A stretch of 64,000 nt of DNA from Leptasterias polaris (taxonomy: Eukaryota; Echinodermata; Asteroidea; Forcipulatida; Asteriidae). Of this stretch, positions 42,456-52,600 are shown piece after piece (the stretch's first letter is position 1; each line of letters begins with the position of its first letter). The notes beneath the pieces were generated by a model. The model had not been told where the DNA came from and did not search any database. It saw only the letters and a list, made by a program, of their open reading frames with translations. A program made the position numbers and the translations under genes. The stretch covers positions 992,001-1,056,000 of the forward strand of contig JAZGTN010000098.1 in the NCBI GenBank assembly GCA_037783415.1, given 5' to 3'.

Positions 42456-45400
42456 CTGTAGAAGGCAGATAGTGGAGCAATTGCAGCATCCGATCCCACA
42501 AAACACGAACTCTTTAGAAATGACCGCAATCGCCACGGTGGGGGCGTGGCTATTTACATTCGTAACAATTTAAATTGTGTTCGTCGGAATGACCTTGAGG
42601 TTGAAGATGTGGAAGGAATATGGGTCGAAATTATACATAAATACAGAGAACCTACGCTCTTAAGCACCATTTATAGACCGCCCTCTACTCAGTTACAATT
42701 TCTTGATAAATTAAACTATATATTGGATAAGGCTTCGTGTGAATTTAAGCAGATGTTAATACTTGGTGATTTTAATTATGATGTTTTAAATGTAAATTCC
42801 GCGTTTAGTCGGTTAATCTCTTGTTTCGAGACTTTTCAGTTGTCTCAAATTATTGATAAACCGACGCGCGTTACTCAAAACTCGTCTAGCCTTATTGACT
42901 TAGTTTTTACTTCTAAACCTGATTTTATTAACGAATGCGGCGTGTTACCAATTGTCATTAGTGATCATTACATGGTTTACGGTGTACATGAATGGAGGCC
43001 ACCCAGGCAACCTGCCGATTGCGTATATTTCCGATCATTTGCGAACATTGACCAGAGCGCATTCACCGACGGTCTGTCAGATGCACCGTGGCAGACCGTC
43101 GTTGATTGTGAAACTGTGGATGAGGCTTGGACTCTTTGGCATTCTATATTCATGGACATTGCAAATTTCCATTTGCCTATGAAATGCAAACGCGTTCGCA
43201 ATGATTCTTTGCCATGGTTGACCAATGAAATCACTAAGTTAATGAGACAACGTGACTATGCCCACAAGAAGGCTAAAAATTCCGGATTGCAAAGTGATTG
43301 GGAGAATTTTAAAAAACTGCGCAATTGTGTTACCTCTAAAATTCGTGCTGAAAAAAGCAATTATTTCACTACTAAAATTCAATCTAATAGAGGTAACTCG
43401 GCTGCCTTTTGGAAGACAATAAGTAAAATTCTCCCAAAACAGCGCAAGTCTGGTCCTACTCTTATCACTTCTAAAGATGGAGAATACATAAACCAACCTG
43501 TGGCAATTGCAAATGCACTGAATGAACACTTCTCCACCATTGGGCAACGAATGGCCGATGAAATACCAAATAGAGAAGAAAGCACATCGCTGTTGCATGA
43601 CGGTCACCAGGGTGGTGATTGCGATACCAGTGCATTTGAAATACCTGTTATAACGGATGACTTTGTCAGAAATGAGATTATGGGCATGACCATAGGGAAA
43701 GCCACAGGCCCTGATGGTGTTAGTGTAAAACTCTTGAAATTAATTTGTCCACGTGCTATCACTGCTCTAACTCATATATGTAATCTGTCGATACAAACCG
43801 GTAAATATCCCACTGTTTGGAAAACTGCATCAGTCGTACCTATTCATAAAGGTGGAGATCATTCATGTGTAAATAATTATCGACCAATCTCCATTTTGCC
43901 ACTTGTTTCTAAAATCTTAGAAAGAGCAGTCCATAACGCTCTGTATTCGTACATAGAGGAAAATGACCTAATATCTAGATGTCAGTCCGGTTTTCGACCA
44001 AAGCACTCAACTGAAACTACACTCCACGATTTCATTAACAACTGTACTTTAGCAATGGAACACGGAAAATTGACTGGTGCTGTTTTTATTGATTTAAGTA
44101 AAGCTTTCGATTCTGTGAACCACACACTGTTGTTAAATAAGTTACGAGATTGGAATCTATCTGCACCAGCTGTGAAATGGTTTACTTCCTATTTATCAGA
44201 CCGCAGACAAACGGTCCGTATTCGACAAATGGACTCAGAATGCCGTCCCCTAAATACTGGGGTACCCCAAGGTTCCATTCTAGGCCCTTTACTCTTTATT
44301 ATTTATACCACTGATCTTGAACATTGTATTCCTGACAACTGTAATCTGTACATGTATGCTGATGACTCCACAATCACGTGTACGTCCTCAAATGTACAAG
44401 AAATTGAATGCTGTTTAAAAAATGCACTACATCAAATAAGCGACTGGGCAGTAAAAAACAGACTCACTATAAATGCTTCAAAAACTAAATGCATGCTTAT
44501 TGGCTCTAAACAAAGGATCTCATCGAGTAATCTTGACATTTCTATAAAAAACGTGCCTGTGGAAAAAGTGAGTTCTTTTAAGTGCCTGGGAGTGATTATT
44601 GATGAAACATTATCATGGACACCACACGTTGATTATGTAAAAAAGTGTGTCTCATCTAAATTGGGAATGATAAAGAGAGTACGACATTGCATTCCTCAAA
44701 GAAGCTTTAGCTGTCTGGTTCAGAGCTTGGTGATGCCCATTATGGATTACTGTAACACAGTCTGGGGTGGCCATTTTGAATTCCAAAACGCCGAACTAAA
44801 CAAATTAATAAAACGGGCTGCTAGAATCACTCTGCGTTGCCCCTTTCGAACGCCTTCAGCCGACATGTTTATATCATTGTCTTGGCTTTCATACCACCAA
44901 AGAGTCATGCTTAGAAAATGCATTCTTGTTTTTAAATGTCTGAATGGTATAGCCCCTCCTTACATAACAGATTTTTTTACTAAATTCACGTCAAACAGGG
45001 CAACCAGGCAGAGCACAAATCTAACTTTAAAAGTTCCTATGGCTAGAACTGAACATTACAGGCGAAGCTTTGCTACCTCTGGTGCCAAACTGTGGAATTC
45101 CCTGCCTGTACACCTCAGAATGATGACGTCAATCAACTCTTTTAAATTAGAATTAAGTGCATTCCTTGTAAATTTACACTAATAAATCTGAATATTAATA
45201 TTTTAAACTCATATATGGCTTATTAGTTCGTATATTCTTATTTTAATGTTTGTACATGCACATGTATGGGTGTATATGTATGTGTATGTGTTTGAGCATT
45301 AGGTTTTGTGTGTGTATATAATTTTTGTATATATTTCCTTATCTGTTGTGTTTTTTTTGATAATATTTTATCTTAAATTTATTTTTAGACCTGCTTGCAC

Positions 45401-45482
45401 GCAGGGCGTCGGTGGAAACCAGCATATTGCTGTTCTGACTTACCCTGGGTAAACATATGAAATAAATAAATAAATAAATAAA
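42456..45482 (+). mobile_element. CR1/L2/Jockey-type non-LTR retrotransposon, 5'-truncated, recent
   Basis: Begins within the endonuclease domain immediately after the foldback end, has one long open frame, a 3' UTR of about 280 bp and an AAATA-type tail (TAAATAAATAAATAAATAAA, ending 45,482). The 5' part of the endonuclease and any ORF1 are absent, as usual for incomplete reverse transcription. The intact frame argues for a young insertion. Confidence 0.9.
42462..45182 (+). CDS. Endonuclease-reverse transcriptase polyprotein, N-terminally truncated
   Basis: The frame is open from 42,462 to the stop at 45,182, about 906 codons, without an obvious native ATG start because the true N-terminus is missing. 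Order: partial apurinic-type endonuclease (DRNRHGGGVAIYIRNN, LSTIYRPPSTQLQFLDKL, MLILGDFNYD, ISDHYMVYG). Next comes a linker with RQRDYAHKKAKNSG, then the reverse transcriptase: GKATGPDGVS, NNYRPISILPLVSKILER, QSGFRPKHSTETTL, VFIDLSKAFDSVNHTLL, TGVPQGSILGPLLF, LYMYADDSTITC (catalytic YADD), FKCLGVIIDETLSW. The C-terminal tail has PIMDYCNTVWGG, KRAARITLRC and SGAKLWNSLPVHLR. Catalytic RT residues look intact; the endonuclease lacks its first motifs, so this copy could not mobilise itself as it stands. Confidence 0.92.
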   Translation, partial: KADSGAIAASDPTKHELFRNDRNRHGGGVAIYIRNNLNCVRRNDLEVEDVEGIWVEIIHKYREPTLLSTIYRPPSTQLQFLDKLNYILDKASCEFKQMLILGDFNYDVLNVNSAFSRLISCFETFQLSQIIDKPTRVTQNSSSLIDLVFTSKPDFINECGVLPIVISDHYMVYGVHEWRPPRQPADCVYFRSFANIDQSAFTDGLSDAPWQTVVDCETVDEAWTLWHSIFMDIANFHLPMKCKRVRNDSLPWLTNEITKLMRQRDYAHKKAKNSGLQSDWENFKKLRNCVTSKIRAEKSNYFTTKIQSNRGNSAAFWKTISKILPKQRKSGPTLITSKDGEYINQPVAIANALNEHFSTIGQRMADEIPNREESTSLLHDGHQGGDCDTSAFEIPVITDDFVRNEIMGMTIGKATGPDGVSVKLLKLICPRAITALTHICNLSIQTGKYPTVWKTASVVPIHKGGDHSCVNNYRPISILPLVSKILERAVHNALYSYIEENDLISRCQSGFRPKHSTETTLHDFINNCTLAMEHGKLTGAVFIDLSKAFDSVNHTLLLNKLRDWNLSAPAVKWFTSYLSDRRQTVRIRQMDSECRPLNTGVPQGSILGPLLFIIYTTDLEHCIPDNCNLYMYADDSTITCTSSNVQEIECCLKNALHQISDWAVKNRLTINASKTKCMLIGSKQRISSSNLDISIKNVPVEKVSSFKCLGVIIDETLSWTPHVDYVKKCVSSKLGMIKRVRHCIPQRSFSCLVQSLVMPIMDYCNTVWGGHFEFQNAELNKLIKRAARITLRCPFRTPSADMFISLSWLSYHQRVMLRKCILVFKCLNGIAPPYITDFFTKFTSNRATRQSTNLTLKVPMARTEHYRRSFATSGAKLWNSLPVHLRMMTSINSFKLELSAFLVNLH

Positions 45483-45984
45483 CCCAATCCGTAAGGTTGT
45501 GTGGGTGTGTATTTATGCAATCCTCTGATACAACTAAACAAGGACTTGGCGTATTAAACTCCAAACTGTGTGCGGGTTAGTCTCGGGATACCTTATCATG
45601 AGCCTAGCCTATTGTTTTTGGTCATCATAGGTCAAACGTTTAAGGGTCATTATGTCTAAAACAAATAAATATTGCCTGAGCAATAACTCGAATGAGATTT
45701 ATCTTGTCAGCGGGGCATTTTTGTTTGTCATCACAACATTGTTGTTTTTCCTCAAGCTCAACAACTTGTGTGTCTTTTAGTCTCAAAAGACCCCCCCCCC
45801 CCCTTCACATACACACACTCACTCACACAAAACCTAAATGATTTCTTTTCAAATGAAGATTACAGATCAGTTTTCTAATCAATCCAAACCAAAACTAAAC
45901 CCTCGTTATATATTTATTGCGTGTAGTCCAAAAAGTAGTACATGTATACCACTTGCCAGCATCTTATCAAAAACTTAAAAGGAC
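45483..45984. other. No gene recognised
   Basis: Unique sequence with a short poly-C tract near 45,790. Nothing coding seen. Confidence 0.4.
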
Positions 45985-46267
45985 TTATCAGTCAGACCGT
46001 CGCTCTGACCATGTTTAGACAAACACACGGCCATTTTCTTTTATCAGTCAGACCGTCGCTCTGACCATGTTTAGACAAACACACGGCCATTTTCTTTTAT
46101 CAGTCAGACCGTCGCTCTGACCATGTTTAGACAAACACACGGCCATTTTCTTTTATCAGTCAGACCGTCGCTCTGACCATGTTTAGACAAACACACGGCC
46201 TTTTTCTTTTATCAGTCAGACCGTCGCTCTGACCATGTTTAGACAAACACACGGCCATTTTCTTTTC
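45985..46267. repeat. 56-bp minisatellite, five copies
   Basis: Exact 56-bp period (GTCAGACC at 45,991, 46,047, 46,103, 46,159, 46,215), copies nearly identical. Each contains GTCAGACCGTCGCTCTGAC, a hairpin with a 6-bp stem. It ends about 330 bp before the signal-peptide exon of the micro-exon gene. Confidence 0.95.
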
Positions 46268-46489
46268 GAAACAGAGAAAATGGAGGATAAAGCTAAAGAA
46301 GTGGAAAATCTTCTCAATTATTGTGTATTCGACAGCCGCGTCATCGAGAAGCGAACAAAGACATCTCAAATTTGTTTGTCGTAAACCCCGTGAGTTTATT
46401 GCCCCATGATGCAACCAGGGAAGACGTTCTACGAAGTGGATTTTCCTCCAGACATCACACAATATATTGTCACTCAAACTTTGACCTTT

Positions 46490-46505
46490 TGAGCTGATAA
46501 ATACA
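46490..46505 (+). promoter_or_regulatory. Possible TATA-like box of the micro-exon gene
   Basis: GAGCTGATAAATACACC lies about 95 bp before the first ATG. A TTTCAG at 46,559-46,564 could alternatively be an acceptor, in which case the promoter is further upstream. Weak. Confidence 0.3.
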
Positions 46506-46594
46506 CCAGCGGCAATTTTTTTTCTTTCTTAATGAAGTTTAAAGGATTTTCTGCTTCGTTTCAGAGCGTTGAAATCTCCGATTTGATAATCACA

Positions 46595-46652
46595 ATGAAG
46601 ATTGTTCTACTATTTGCTCTTTGCTTCGGTCTGGCCAGCGCCATGAGCCTGG
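46595..46652 (+). CDS. Micro-exon gene, signal-peptide exon
   Basis: 58 nt, MKIVLLFALCFGLASAMSL, ending phase 1 at CTGG/GTGAGT. Positive n-region, hydrophobic core, and small residues ASA before the likely cleavage site after residue 16. The start is the first ATG with this signature. Confidence 0.8.
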
Positions 46653-49600
46653 GTGAGTTTCTTTTGACGGTCAAGGAAAGCATTATATTACAACGATACA
46701 TCGATATTAGTTTTCCTTCATGTCCATAAGTTCCGTATACTACGGATTTCCTAAGGTCTCCCTGTATGGACACTGGTGATAAGACTACGGCTATTTTTGT
46801 TGTCTGCCGTTGAGACGCTGGCATTGCACCTAAAACGATTCTAATTTCAGGCCAAAGGGGATTTCGATCAGGACTTATCTAATGTACTTATTAATAGAAG
46901 CAACAGTATAGTAACATTTTTTCTCTTGAGTGGAGTAATACGACTCCGTTTATTTCACACTCCAAAAATATAACATCCACCACTAACAAAACACCGAAGC
47001 TTATTTATTAAAGGAACAAAGTAATTAACACATACAATATATACAAAGTAGTTTGCCTAGAGTTATATATTGTTTGTTGATTTATTTGCCTCAAGGAGCC
47101 GACAAGGAAGCACTTCTGGAAGCTTTGAGGGCCGAACTTGGAGGAGGTAAAATATTGTCTAGTATGCTTAATAAAGATCACAATACTGAATAATGAAGCT
47201 GCAAAAACAAAAGGCATTAAAAGCAACATTAAGAACAGTATACAGTGCTCAACACACCCATCGTGTAGGGTAACTAAAAACAAAATTATATTCATTATCC
47301 CCGATGCAAAAATTAACATCTATTAGGCCTAAACATTAAAACCTAACAAAAAAGGATAAACACAAATTAATCGCCACAACATGCTGGCACAGTGTGCAAC
47401 CTAAGACTAACGAGGCCCCAATTGAAACACTACCCATGTCCACACAGTGTGCAACCTGAGACTAACGAGGCCCCAATTGAAACACTACCCATGTCCACAC
47501 AGTGTGCAACCTGAGACTAACGAGGCCCCAATTGAAACACTACCCATGTCCACAGTGTTTTATTTTTACAGTGCTGAAGAATATAATCTTAAGTGCACAG
47601 CAATTAATTAAAGTCAATGACGGGATAATAAAGAACACAAATATAGTCCTGAAGACTGTACGTGGTCTGTTTGGCAATAGACCTTATGCATATGACGTCA
47701 TTTGAGTAGGGCGCCCTCACCTAGAGGTCAAAAGGAAGATGCTCATTGGCCAGTCTTGTGCGCCGCGCGTACAAATCAGCGCGTTTCCATTGTTTCATCA
47801 TCAGTTTACCTCTAAGATGGCGGCTTGGTGACGTCAATGCATAAGGTCTATAGTAGCGTCAGCAATGCAAAGAACACACTGTAGGTGATGGCAGCAAACA
47901 TACCAAGTAAAATCTTGTACAGTGAACTTTTTATGGCAAATATGAACAACGGCCTTCCCATAACGACTAAAGATGCATCTTCACGTAAACCCTAACGGGA
48001 GAGTTGGAACTTGTAGTTGGAACTTTGGTTTTTCCTTCAGCTGAGGAAGTCGAAACTGCTGAGGAGCTCAGGTTGTTCCTGGAGCTAGAACCTGCTGAGA
48101 GTGTATGCTTATTTCAAGTTAGTTTAACTAATTGTCACGTGCTTGCAAAACTGTTATAAACTTCAGCAAACACGAACCTTGGTCACTGTATTTTCTACTC
48201 TAGGTAGTGCACTATAACTCCGTTCTTCATAATTTACCTATTGGCAGAGCCTTCAAACACTGTAGGTTTGTCTTTGTGGGACAGACAGCATCAGTGATGA
48301 GCTAAATTTGAATTTATGGTTTTCCCTTCAGCCGAGAAGCAAGACGATACTGAAAAACGTGGGAGGGCGTACCCGAATAGTGAAGGTTAGTTTCTTTTAA
48401 CTCACCGGGGACAGGTTCAATCAGAATCCAACAGCACGTGTAGGGCTGCTGAAGCAGCTGCAGTAAGAGTTTAAATTAATATAAAACATTTGTGAAGTTG
48501 ACTTTTGTTAGGCTTGCAACTGTTTATATGTGACCAAAAATTCTCCAGCCTTGCGAAAGAGGGCAGCCTTCTTTAGATGTATCGTGGCTTGATTTATAGT
48601 ATTCGCAGGATGTAAGTGCTGTTTTGTCAAATGAGCCCAATATTTTCATTGTTTTCCAAGCCTTTTTGTCCAAAACTTTTAAAGGAGAGATGAAGTAAAC
48701 TGTTATGTTTGCTTACCGTTAGCACAAATACAGTTTGTAAGACCATGTTGTCCCTAACATTACTTATGCCATAATTATTGTTCTGAGAAGGTGTGCATTC
48801 TGAAATCGTCAGAATTAATACTGTTGCTGCACTTTTCTCATGCATAACTGTATTTCACATTATGTATAACTATTACTATAAATGAAAACAAAACAATTGC
48901 AAACTCCATGTTCTGTGTATTCTTCTTGATCAGAGCGCAGAGCTTTCCTAGAGGAAGAGGCAGCCGAAAAACGTGCACAAGGTTAGTAAAACTCAAAATT
49001 CATCAAGGCTTAATTCCTACTTTCCAATAACCTAAACAAGCATTGATAATAATCGAAATCTAACTCAAACACTGTCAGTGCATTTCAAAATTTGCAATAA
49101 ACATTATTACCAATGTACTTCATTGTTCGGATACAGCCTTTACACACTTTACATGTATAGTTCCATCTCTGTGAAATTAATTTACAATGTTCAAAACTGA
49201 AATTTGCTTTTTTTCCTTCAGCCGAGCAACACGATACTGAAAAACGTGGAAGAGCGTACCCGAATAGTGAAGGTTAGTTTTATGCTAATATTTCTTTTAA
49301 CTCACCGGGGACAGGTTCAATCAGAATCCAACAGAGAAAAACACGTGTATGGCTGCTGCAGCAGCTGCAGTATAAAGAGTTAAAATTATTAAAAATCATT
49401 TGTGAAGTTGACTTGTGTTAGGCTTGCAACTGTTTATATGTGACCAAAAATTATCCAGCCTTGCGAAGGAGGGCAGCCTTTTTTGATGCATCGTGGCTTG
49501 ATTTATAAGATTCGCAAGATGTAAGTGCTGTTTTGTCAAATGAGCCCAACATTTTCATTATTTTCCAAGCCTTTTTTCAAAAAATGTAAAATAGAGATGA

Positions 49601-52600
49601 AGTAATCTGTTTGTTTGCTCCCCATAAGCACGAATACAACATTTGTAAGACCATGGTGTCCCTAACATTACTTTTGCCATAATTGTTCTGAGAAGGTGTG
49701 AACTCTTAAATCGTCAGAATTATTACTGTTGCTGCACTTCTCTCATGCATAACTGTATTCACATTATGTAACTATTACTATAAATGAAAACAAAACAATT
49801 GCAAACTCCATGTTCTGTTTATTCTTCTTGATCAGAGCGCAGAGCTTTCCTTGAGGAAGAGGCAGCCGAAGAGGCAGCCGAAAAGCGTGCACACGGTTAG
49901 TATAACTCAAAATTCATCAAGGCTTCCTATTTTTCAATAACATAAACAAGCTTTGATAATAATCGAAATCTAACTCAAAAACTGTCAGTGCATTTCAAAT
50001 TTGGTAATGAACAAAATTAATGTACTTCATAATGGGATATAACAATTTATTGTCATCTTATACATTTGTTTTGTTTAGACGAAGGGACCTTCGTTGCAGA
50101 TGAGGAAGCTAAGAAAGGTTACAAAGGTTCGTATATTTACCGCTTAACTCAATGGGTCAAACTGCGTCTTCTTTATAAAGTTACCAATAATGAAAATATA
50201 CTTTGATTTATTTTACATTTTGATGATTCAAAAGTTATGATTTATCACGATTTAGATTATTTGTCTAATCACCTTTTTAATGATTCCAGTACATTAGGCC
50301 ATATCCTTCAACCCCCTCCCCATAAACAAATTATAAATAATTATTATCTGGCGGACCATTAGTTTTGTAATATTTAAAACCAAACAATAGTTTTTGAAGC
50401 AATACACTTATGAATGTTCCCTAGACCCCTGACAAGAAGTAAACAGTAACTCTGAGTTTCTATACAAATGATTTTTTTGTTATGTTCTTAAGGGGTAAGT
50501 TTGTTTCTTGTGAATTTTGTTTGAAGCTGTGCTGTGATATTGGAACTGTTTATCTGTCTAAAACAATCGTGTCCCAAAGTCTATTTTCTTTTCCTTTTCT
50601 GTTTTCCACATACTTTCTTGGCATGCAGATCTCAAGGAGGAACTCATCAAGGCCCTTGAGGAGAAATTGAATGCAGGTGAATCAAACAAAAATGAATTTA
50701 AATGAATTTGTTTGTGAAAAAATGAAGAGTCTAATTTTGATATATCGTTGTTGATTTATATATAGGAACCACTAGATGCATGTTTTTGTAGACCTAACAT
50801 AACATTTTCAAGACTTTCCAAGCTATTCTTAGGACTTAACCAATGTACTGTTCTCAGGACGTGTGAATTTTGAAATCATCTTAATTATTTATGTATAAAA
50901 TTTACCTACTATATTTCAACGGTCTCTCAGTATTGCCCACAAAATAAATGTTTTGATAATCTTAAAAATACCTTAGACTTGTAGAAATGTGACTTAAAAC
51001 TGTAAATTATTTTTATCTTTCTTGATCAGACGAAGATCACAAAGCCTTGATAGAGGAAGAGGCAGCCCCCAAAAAGTGCATGGTTATAAATCGAATTAAA
51101 TCCCTAGACTTCCTGCTTCCAATAACCTAAACAAGCTTTGGTAATAATCACAACCAAATTCAAACACTGTCAGTGCATTTCAAAATTTGCAATAAACATT
51201 ATTACCAATGTACTTCATTGTTCGGATACAGCCTTTACACACTTGACATGTATAGTTCCATCTCTGTGAAATTAATATACAATGTTCAAAACAACTTTGC
51301 TTTCTTCCTTCAGCCGAGGAGCAAGACGATACTGAAAAACGTGGAAGAGCGTACCCGAATAGTGAAGGTTAGTTTTATGCTAATATTTATTTTAATACAG
51401 GTTTAATCAGAATCCAACAGAGAAAACACGTGTAGGGCTGCTGAAGCAGCTGCAGTAAGAGTTTAAATTAATATAAAACATTTATTGAAGTTGACTTTTG
51501 TTAGGCTTGCAACTGTTTATATGTGACCAAAAATTCTCCAGCCTTGCGAAAGAGGGCAGCCTTCTTTAGATGTATCGTGGCTTGATTTATAGTATTCGCA
51601 GGATGTAAGTGCTGTTTTGTCAAATGAGCCCAATATTTTCATTGTTTTCCAAGCCTTTTTGTCCAAAACTTTTAAAGGAGAGATGAAGTAAACTGTTATG
51701 TTTGCTTACCGTTAGCACAAATACAGTTTGTAAGACCATGTTGTCCCTAACATTACTTATGCCATAATTATTGTTCTGAGAAGGTGTGCATTCTGAAATC
51801 GTCAGAATTAATACTGTTGCTGCACTTTTCTCATGCATAACTGTATTTCACATTATGTATAACTATTACTATAAATGAAAACAAAACAATTGCAAACTCC
51901 ATGTTCTGTGTATTCTTCTTGATCAGAGCGCAGAGCTTTCCTAGAGGAAGAGGCAGCCGAAAAACGTGCACAAGGTTAGTAAAACTCAAAATTCATCAAG
52001 GCTTAATTCCTACTTTCCAATAACCTAAACAAGCATTGATAATAATCGAAATCTAACTCAAACACTGTCAGTGCATTTCAAAATTTGCAATAAACATTAT
52101 TACCAATGTACTTCATTGTTCGGATACAGCCTTTACACACTTTACATGTATAGTTCCATCTCTGTGAAATTAATTTACAATGTTCAAAACTGAAATTTGC
52201 TTTTTTTCCTTCAGCCGAGCAACACGATACTGAAAAACGTGGAAGAGCGTACCCGAATAGTGAAGGTTAGTTTTATGCTAATATTTCTTTTAACTCACCG
52301 GGGACAGGTTCAATCAGAATCCAACAGAGAAAAACACGTGTATGGCTGCTGCAGCAGCTGCAGTATAAAGAGTTAAAATTATTAAAAATCATTTGTGAAG
52401 TTGACTTGTGTTAGGCTTGCAACTGTTTATATGTGACCAAAAATTATCCAGCCTTGCGAAGGAGGGCAGCCTTTTTTGATGCATCGTGGCTTGATTTATA
52501 AGATTCGCAAGATGTAAGTGCTGTTTTGTCAAATGAGCCCAACATTTTCATTATTTTCCAAGCCTTTTTTCAAAAAATGTAAAATAGAGATGAAGTAATC

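Noticed and set aside
48627..48845. 72-residue minus-strand open frame recurring every 2,993 bp (and 62- and 77-residue plus-strand frames)
   Set aside because: They lie mostly in introns of the micro-exon gene and recur only because the unit is duplicated; none has a domain.
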